Shown here in pieces: positions 58,831-64,000 of a stretch of DNA of 64,000 bases (position 1 is its first letter; every line of letters begins with the position of its first letter). A model generated the notes under the pieces. The model was not told the origin of the DNA, did not search any database, and saw nothing but the letters and a program-made list of their open reading frames with translations. Source of the DNA: Vibrio maritimus (lineage in GTDB: Bacteria > Pseudomonadota > Gammaproteobacteria > Enterobacterales > Vibrionaceae); assembly GCA_000755425.1 (NCBI GenBank), contig BBMT01000017.1, forward strand, positions 20,198-84,197. The letters run 5' to 3'. The position numbers were made by a program, and so were the translations under genes.

Positions 58831-60999
58831 TTACAGTGAGCTAGCTTGCTGCACGTCATAGAAGCGCTTGCCAGAGCTTGCCATGTCGACCAGCGACTGA
58901 GGCACCTTGTACATTGCACCTAGCGACTCATATTGCTTCGCCATCACAACGTAGTTATCGATACCGATACTGTCTAGATAACGGAACACACCACCTCTAA
59001 ATGGAGGGAAGCCTAGACCATAAACCAGCGCCATATCTGCTTCTTGTGGTGTCGCAATGATGCCTTCTTCCAAACACAGTACGACTTCGTTGATCATTGG
59101 AATCATCATGCGTTGAATAATGGTGTCATCATCGAATGATTGTGCTGGCTTGCTGACTGACTCAAGCAGAGGTCTGATGTCCTCGCTTGGGGCTTTCTTA
59201 GGACGACCACGCTTGTCTGTAGTGTATGCATAAAAACCCGAGCCATTCTTTTGACCATAGCGGGTGTTTTCAAACAGTACATCAATAGAATCACGCTGAT
59301 CTTTTGCCATGCGCTCAGGGAAGCCTTCTGCCATCACCGCTTGTGCATGGTGCGCGGTATCGATGCCCACAACGTCAAGTAGGTAAGCAGGACCCATTGG
59401 CCAGCCAAACTTACGCTCCATGATTTTGTCGATTTGAATGAAGTCCGCGCCATCCGCCAGAAGCTGACTAAAGCCACCAAAGTATGGGAATAGAACACGG
59501 TTAACAAAGAACCCTGGGCAGTCGTTGACAACAATAGGGGATTTACCCATTTTCGCGGCGTAAGCGACAACGCGGTTGATGGTTTCCTCTGAGGTGTGCT
59601 CTCCGCGAATGATTTCGACCAATGGCATGCGGTGTACTGGGTTAAAGAAGTGCATACCACAGAAGTTTTCTGGGCGTTTAAGTGACTTCGCAAGAACATT
59701 GATAGGAATGGTTGAGGTATTCGAGGCGATGACAGTGCCTTCTCCGACCATCTCTTCGACTTCACTCAGTACTGCGGCTTTGATTTTTGGATTCTCAACC
59801 ACTGCTTCCACAATCACATCGCTTTGCTCAATGCCGGCGTAATGTAGGCTCGGGGTAATAGAAGCCAGCACGCCAGCCATCTTAAATCCGTCGATACGTC
59901 CACGTTGCAAACGCTTGTTGAGAAGCTTAGAGGCTTCGGTCATACCTAGCTCAAGGGAGGCTTGAGCGATGTCTTTCATGATGACAGGTACACCTTTGAG
60001 CGCAGACTGATAAGCGATACCGCCACCCATAATACCCGCACCTAGTACTGCTGCGCGCTCAGTGTCTTTACCAGACTTAGCGGCTTTCTTAGCAAGACCT
60101 TTGATGTATTGGTCATTGAGGAAAATACCAACCAGTGCGTTAGCAACATCTGAACCGGCAAGATTGATGAAGTAGTTCGCTTCTACATCAAGCGCTTCAT
60201 CACGACCATAGCGAGCAGCCTCTTCAATCGTTTTAACTGCGGCCATTGGCGCTGGGTAGTGAGGTCCAGCTTTTTGTGCCACCAGACCTTTCGCCATGGT
60301 GAAGCTCATCATAGATTCAAGCTTGCTGAGCGTTAGCGGTGACACTTTTGCTTGGCGACGCGCTTTCCAATCAATCTTTTCATTGATGGCTAGCTCAATA
60401 GTGTTCAATGCAGAGTCATACAGCGCATCAGTTTCGACGATAGCATCAAGTAGGCCGACTTTTAGCGCCTCACCTGCTCGGCATGCTTTGCCTTGTGTGA
60501 TGATTTCCATGGCACTGTCTGCGCCAATCAGTCTTGGCAAACGAACGGTACCACCAAAACCCGGCATGATACCTAGTTTGGTTTCTGGCAGGCCGATGCT
60601 GGTGGTCTTGTCGCCAATTCTAAAGTCAGTCGCCAATACGCACTCACAACCACCGCCTAGCGTGTGGCCTTTTAGTGCAGATAGCGTTGGTACTGGCAAG
60701 TCTTCCAGCTTGTTGAAAATGTTGTTAGCGAACCCTAACCATTCCTTGAGTTCAGCTTTCGGCTTGGCAAAGAGTCCAAGGAATTCAGTGATATCAGCAC
60801 CCACGATAAAGGCGCTTTTGTCAGTTGTTAGGATAAGTCCCTTAAGGTCGCTCCATGCAGCAAGCGCATCGAGGGCTTTATCTAGGGCTTCGAGAGTAGC
60901 CAAGTCCAGTTTGTTGACCGACTTGGGAGAGCTAAAGCACAGCTCGGCGATGCCGCTGCGTACTTCCTTTACCTGTAGAGTTTCAGATTGGTAAATCAT
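58831..60999 (-). CDS. fadB: Fatty-acid oxidation complex alpha subunit FadB
   Basis: Multifunctional enoyl-CoA hydratase / 3-hydroxyacyl-CoA dehydrogenase that pairs with FadA. N-terminal crotonase domain (SAFIVGADITEFLG and HTLGGGCECVLATDFRI near 110), then the NAD-binding Rossmann motif VLGAGIMGGGIAYQ near 320 and the dehydrogenase block MHFFNPVHRMPLVEI. About 722 residues, near E. coli (729). GGAG seven bases before the ATG at 60999 supports this start over one at 61005. A FadR operator lies upstream. Confidence 0.95.
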   Translation of the reverse strand: MIYQSETLQVKEVRSGIAELCFSSPKSVNKLDLATLEALDKALDALAAWSDLKGLILTTDKSAFIVGADITEFLGLFAKPKAELKEWLGFANNIFNKLEDLPVPTLSALKGHTLGGGCECVLATDFRIGDKTTSIGLPETKLGIMPGFGGTVRLPRLIGADSAMEIITQGKACRAGEALKVGLLDAIVETDALYDSALNTIELAINEKIDWKARRQAKVSPLTLSKLESMMSFTMAKGLVAQKAGPHYPAPMAAVKTIEEAARYGRDEALDVEANYFINLAGSDVANALVGIFLNDQYIKGLAKKAAKSGKDTERAAVLGAGIMGGGIAYQSALKGVPVIMKDIAQASLELGMTEASKLLNKRLQRGRIDGFKMAGVLASITPSLHYAGIEQSDVIVEAVVENPKIKAAVLSEVEEMVGEGTVIASNTSTIPINVLAKSLKRPENFCGMHFFNPVHRMPLVEIIRGEHTSEETINRVVAYAAKMGKSPIVVNDCPGFFVNRVLFPYFGGFSQLLADGADFIQIDKIMERKFGWPMGPAYLLDVVGIDTAHHAQAVMAEGFPERMAKDQRDSIDVLFENTRYGQKNGSGFYAYTTDKRGRPKKAPSEDIRPLLESVSKPAQSFDDDTIIQRMMIPMINEVVLCLEEGIIATPQEADMALVYGLGFPPFRGGVFRYLDSIGIDNYVVMAKQYESLGAMYKVPQSLVDMASSGKRFYDVQQASSL

Positions 61000-61056
61000 T
61001 GTCATTCTCCGTGACAGACAATCCGTGATTGTGTGAAAGCGGTTGTTATAGTTTTA

Positions 61057-61075
61057 CTTCTGGTTAGACCAGTTA
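61057..61075. promoter_or_regulatory. FadR operator of fadBA
   Basis: TTCTGGTTAGACCAGTT has the core TGGTNNGACCA of FadR sites. It lies about 60 bases upstream of the fadB start, in the 220-bp gap to yigZ, where FadR would repress fadBA until long-chain acyl-CoA releases it. Confidence 0.78.
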
Positions 61076-61218
61076 TTTAAGTGTGTACCGCATCGAATTT
61101 AATTTCAATACATTTTTTAAACAACTGTTTAACATTATGACCAGTGTCCAATCTTGGAGTCAATTGCTATTGCTCGTGCTAGAATACCCCTTTTAGGCGA
61201 CAAACCTCGTAAAACCCA

Positions 61219-61841
61219 ATGAACTCAACTGCATACTTGATACCTGAGCACCCAGTTATTTTTGAAGAAGAGATCAAAAAGAGTGTGTTCATCACGCAAA
61301 TTGCTCATACGCCAAGTATTGAGTTGGCGAAAGCATTTGTTGATCAAGTGAAGAAACAGCACAGCAGTGCCGACATAATTGTTGGGGCTTTGTGGCGGGA
61401 CGTCCTGAAAATTCGATGATGTGGGGCTTTAGTGATGACGGTGAGCCGTCTGGCACCGCAGGTAAGCCAATATTGGCGCAGCTCAGTGGTTCTGGTATTG
61501 GAGAGCTTACCGCTGTGGTTACGCGTTATTCTGGTGGCATCAAACTTGGCACGGGTGGTTTGGTGAAGGCTTACGGTGGTGGCGTACAACAAGCACTTAA
61601 GCTGATTCAAACAATCGAAAAAAAAATCACCACACAATTACGTCTAGAGTTAGACTATGCATTCGTGTCTATAGCTCAAGCCGAGCTGAGTCGTTTCGAA
61701 GCGGTTGAGGTCGAGTCGCACTACACCGACAAGGTCATTCTTATTGTTGAGTTAGAAGTGAACCATGTTGATGCACTGACGCAGAGTATCATTAATAAAA
61801 GCGGAGCCAAGGCAATGGTCTCCCCAGTAGAAAACAACTAG
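61219..61841 (+). CDS. yigZ: YigZ/IMPACT family protein, frameshifted
   Basis: UPF0029 protein of the IMPACT family; the bacterial role is not settled, but RNA or ribosome-linked work is suspected. The IMPACT signature GRPENSMMWGFSDDGEPSG with GTAGKPIL and VVTRYSGGIKLGTGGLV is clear in residues 60-120, and a C-terminal ferredoxin-like domain follows. One missing C at about 61365 (expected SSARHNCWGFVAG) breaks the frame. Restored length is 207 residues, close to E. coli (204). It stands divergent from fadB and 31 bases before trkH. Confidence 0.9.
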
Positions 61842-61872
61842 GACGTAACGAAGCACCGCTTCATCAACTCAT

Positions 61873-63329
61873 ATGCAATTTCGATCCATAATTCGCATTG
61901 TCGGACTGCTACTCGCTCTGTTTAGCGTTTCAATGCTCGCACCCGCTTTAGTCGCACTGATTTATCGAGATGGTGCGGGTGTGCCTTTTGTTACCACATT
62001 TTTCGTCCTACTTGTTTGCGGCGGTTTTTTTTGGTTTCCAAACCGTCGTCATAAACACGAACTCAAAGCCAGAGATGGCTTCCTTATTGTTGTACTGTTT
62101 TGGACCGTAATCGGTAGTGCGGGTGCACTGCCATTTTTGATTTCTGATTATCCCAATGTTTCTGTCACCGATGCCTTCTTTGAGTCCTTCTCGGCACTAA
62201 CCACGACAGGGGCGACAGTGATCGTTGGTTTGGATGAGCTTCCTAAAGCGATTTTGTTCTATCGTCAGCTACTTCAGTGGTTTGGTGGTATGGGTATCAT
62301 CGTACTTGCTGTGGCTATCTTGCCGGTACTTGGTATCGGTGGGATGCAGCTTTATCGAGCAGAGATCCCAGGACCAGTCAAAGACAGTAAGATGACGCCA
62401 CGTATTGCAGAGACTGCAAAAGCGCTTTGGTACATCTATCTCAGTTTAACTATTGCCTGTGCGGCGGCATTTTGGGTGGCAGGTATGACACCATTTGATG
62501 CCATCGCCCATAGTTTCTCGACGATTGCGATTGGCGGCTTCTCGACCCACGATGCGAGTATGGGTTATTTCAACAGTCCGGCTATCAACATGATTACGGT
62601 TGTATTCCTGCTGATATCAGCGTGTAACTACTCTTTGCACTTTGCCGCCTTTGCCTCTGGCGGCGTGCATCCTAAATACTATTGGAAAGATCCTGAGTTT
62701 AGAGCTTTCATCTTTATTCAGGTGGTTCTGTTTTTGGTGTGTTTCCTTATCTTACTTGAGCATCACTCCTACAATTCCATGTACGATGCGTTCGATCAGG
62801 CTCTGTTCCAATCAGTCTCGATATCAACGACGGCCGGCTTTACGACAACGGGTTTCTCCGAGTGGCCACTGTTCTTGCCGGTACTTCTGCTGTTCTCATC
62901 ATTTATTGGTGGTTGCGCGGGTTCAACGGGTGGCGGCATGAAGGTTATTCGTATTCTTCTACTGACACTGCAAGGTGCCCGTGAAATGAAGCGTTTGGTT
63001 CACCCAAGAGCGGTCTATACCATCAAAGTTGGCGGAACAGCTCTATCACAGCGCGTTGTCGATGCAGTGTGGGGGTTCTTTTCCGCTTATGCATTGGTGT
63101 TTGTGGTGTGTATGTTGGCGCTTATCGCAACGGGTATGGATGAGCTCAGTGCTTTCTCTGCCGTAGCGGCGACACTGAATAACCTTGGTCCAGGTCTTGG
63201 TGAAGTGGCTCTTCACTTTGGGGATGTGAACGACAAGGCGAAATGGTACTGATTGTGTCAATGCTATTTGGGCGATTAGAAGTGTTCACTCTTCTTATAC
63301 TACTAACGCCAGCATTCTGGCGAAGCTAA
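61873..63329 (+). CDS. trkH: Trk potassium uptake protein TrkH, frameshifted
   Basis: Membrane subunit of the Trk K+ uptake system, which works with the cytoplasmic TrkA. It has about ten helices and four P-loop repeats; visible filter-type blocks include SALTTTGATVIVG, STIAIGGFSTHD, SISTTAGFTTTGF and ATLNNLGPGLGEV. One missing G at about 63245 (expected KAKWVLIVSMLFGRLEVFT) truncates the written frame at 63252. Restored, it ends at 63329 with 485 residues, a normal length. Next gene is hemG. Confidence 0.93.
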
Positions 63330-63375
63330 TTCATCAATACCAATTTACTAATAGATGGCAGCGAAGGAAATCATC

Positions 63376-63902
63376 GTGGAAAAAGTTCTCTATCTCTATT
63401 CTTCTCGCGAAGGACAAACAAAGAAAATTATCGGACGTATCGCTGAGCAGCTTGGTCACAATGATGCCGCCACTATTAACCTGCATGAAAACCCAGATGT
63501 AAATCTGAGTGACTATGACAAAGTACTGATTGGTGCTTCTATTCGATATGGCCATCTTAATAAGAAGCTGTATCAGTTTATTGAAGCTAACCAACAGCAA
63601 CTGAGTGAGATGAAGGCGGCGTTCTTCTGCGTGAACCTGACGGCAAGAAAAGAAGACCAAGGTAAAGATACGCCAGAAGGTAGTGCTATATAAAGACGTT
63701 TCTTAAAAAGTCACCTTGGCAACCGACTCTGATTGGGGTTTTTGCCGGTGCCCTCTATTACCCTCGTTATAATTCGTTTGATCGCTTTATGATTAAGCTA
63801 ATTATGACCATGACAGGTGGCGAAACGGATACCACTAAGGAAGTTGAGTATACCAATTGGGATAAAGTGGGGTTGTTTGCCGAGAAATTTGCCCAGCTAT
63901 AG
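63376..63902 (+). CDS. hemG: Protoporphyrinogen oxidase HemG (menaquinone-dependent), frameshifted
   Basis: Flavodoxin-like enzyme that oxidises protoporphyrinogen IX to protoporphyrin IX in haem synthesis. FMN loop LYSSREGQTKKI near the N-terminus, IGASIRYGHLNKKLYQF near 55, and the HemG-specific C-terminal segment with YYPRYNSFDRFMIKLIM and GGETDT. One missing T at about 63689 (expected GSAYIKTFLKKS) breaks the frame. Restored length is 175 residues, as in the family. Start is GTG at 63376 with AAGGA seven bases before; an ATG at 63355 is upstream of that site. In E. coli hemG also precedes an rRNA operon. Confidence 0.93.
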
Positions 63903-63951
63903 AGAGAAAATGTTGGTTTTTACGCCGTTTTGGCTCGTTTTTAAGCGAACG

Positions 63952-64000
63952 ATAAAAAAAAGCGAAAAAACTTAAAAAAAAGGGTTGCCAACTTTAATCC
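63952..64000 (+). promoter_or_regulatory. Probable start of an rRNA operon promoter, cut by window edge
   Basis: The last 50 bases after hemG hold three long A tracts (the form of an UP element) followed by TTGCCA at 63985-63990, a good -35. The -10 would lie beyond 64000. The hemG-rRNA order is known from E. coli and Vibrio. Inference until the next bases are seen. Confidence 0.5.

Noticed and set aside
1..64000. Mobile elements, phage genes, CRISPR arrays, tRNA genes
   Set aside because: I looked for transposase-like proteins, direct-repeat arrays and cloverleaf patterns and saw none; the order is that of a conserved core region.

Overview
The window is the replication-origin neighbourhood of the main chromosome of a gammaproteobacterium, almost certainly a Vibrio (Vibrionaceae). 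The gene order supports this: atp operon, parB, parA, rsmG, mnmG, oriC, mioC, mnmE, yidC, yidD, rnpA, rpmH, an amino-acid ABC operon, then dnaA, dnaN, recF and gyrB. The origin also looks like the Escherichia coli / Vibrio chromosome 1 type, with 13-mers, DnaA boxes and 14 GATC sites in about 250 bp. No insertion sequence, prophage, CRISPR array, tRNA or rRNA gene was seen; the last bases look like the upstream part of an rRNA promoter.

Layout. 1-6.4 kb: srkA, dsbA, the acyltransferase yihG, two tandem DUF2860 outer-membrane proteins and comM. 6.6-13.2 kb: the isoleucine/valine operon ilvGMEDA behind an attenuator with leader peptide. 13.2-18.9 kb: a diguanylate cyclase, the purine-nucleoside pair punR/punC, and a divergent periplasmic binding protein and ABC permease. 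19.0-27.5 kb: glmU and the whole F1Fo ATP synthase operon. 27.7-31.9 kb: parB, parA, rsmG, mnmG. 31.96-32.25 kb: oriC. 32.4-39.1 kb: mioC, mnmE, yidC, yidD, rnpA, rpmH and a polar amino-acid ABC transporter. 39.5-45.6 kb: dnaA, dnaN, recF, gyrB. 45.8-53.4 kb: ibpA with heat-shock control, avtA, a lipoprotein alpha-amylase, glyS and glyQ. 53.6-55.3 kb: a manganese riboswitch with mneA, small membrane proteins and tusA. 55.5-64 kb: a LysR regulator, an acuI/yhdH-type oxidoreductase, fadBA with a FadR site, yigZ, trkH, hemG and the probable rRNA promoter.

Working together. The window joins replication initiation and segregation (oriC, DnaA, DnaN, GyrB, ParAB), energy (ATP synthase), membrane insertion and tRNA modification (YidC, MnmE, MnmG), branched-chain amino-acid synthesis and fatty-acid oxidation. 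Several regulatory RNAs and operators can be read directly: the ilv attenuator, a sigma-32 promoter with a ROSE-like thermometer before ibpA, a yybP-ykoY riboswitch before mneA, and a FadR operator before fadB.

Quality warning. Twenty-two genes, including the essential dnaA, gyrB, atpA, atpD and glmU, carry reading-frame breaks. I count about 30 breaks, and every one is explained by a missing base. Restoring one base per break gives the normal family length for the well-known proteins (AtpA 513, AtpD 467, GlmU 453, MnmG 631, MnmE 453). This points to base-dropping sequencing errors, not gene decay. Such genes are entered below as single CDSs with the break position. I found no clearly undescribed multi-gene system. 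The less-charted items are the tandem DUF2860 pair, a parS-like site inside recF, a palindrome before acuI and two small membrane proteins.
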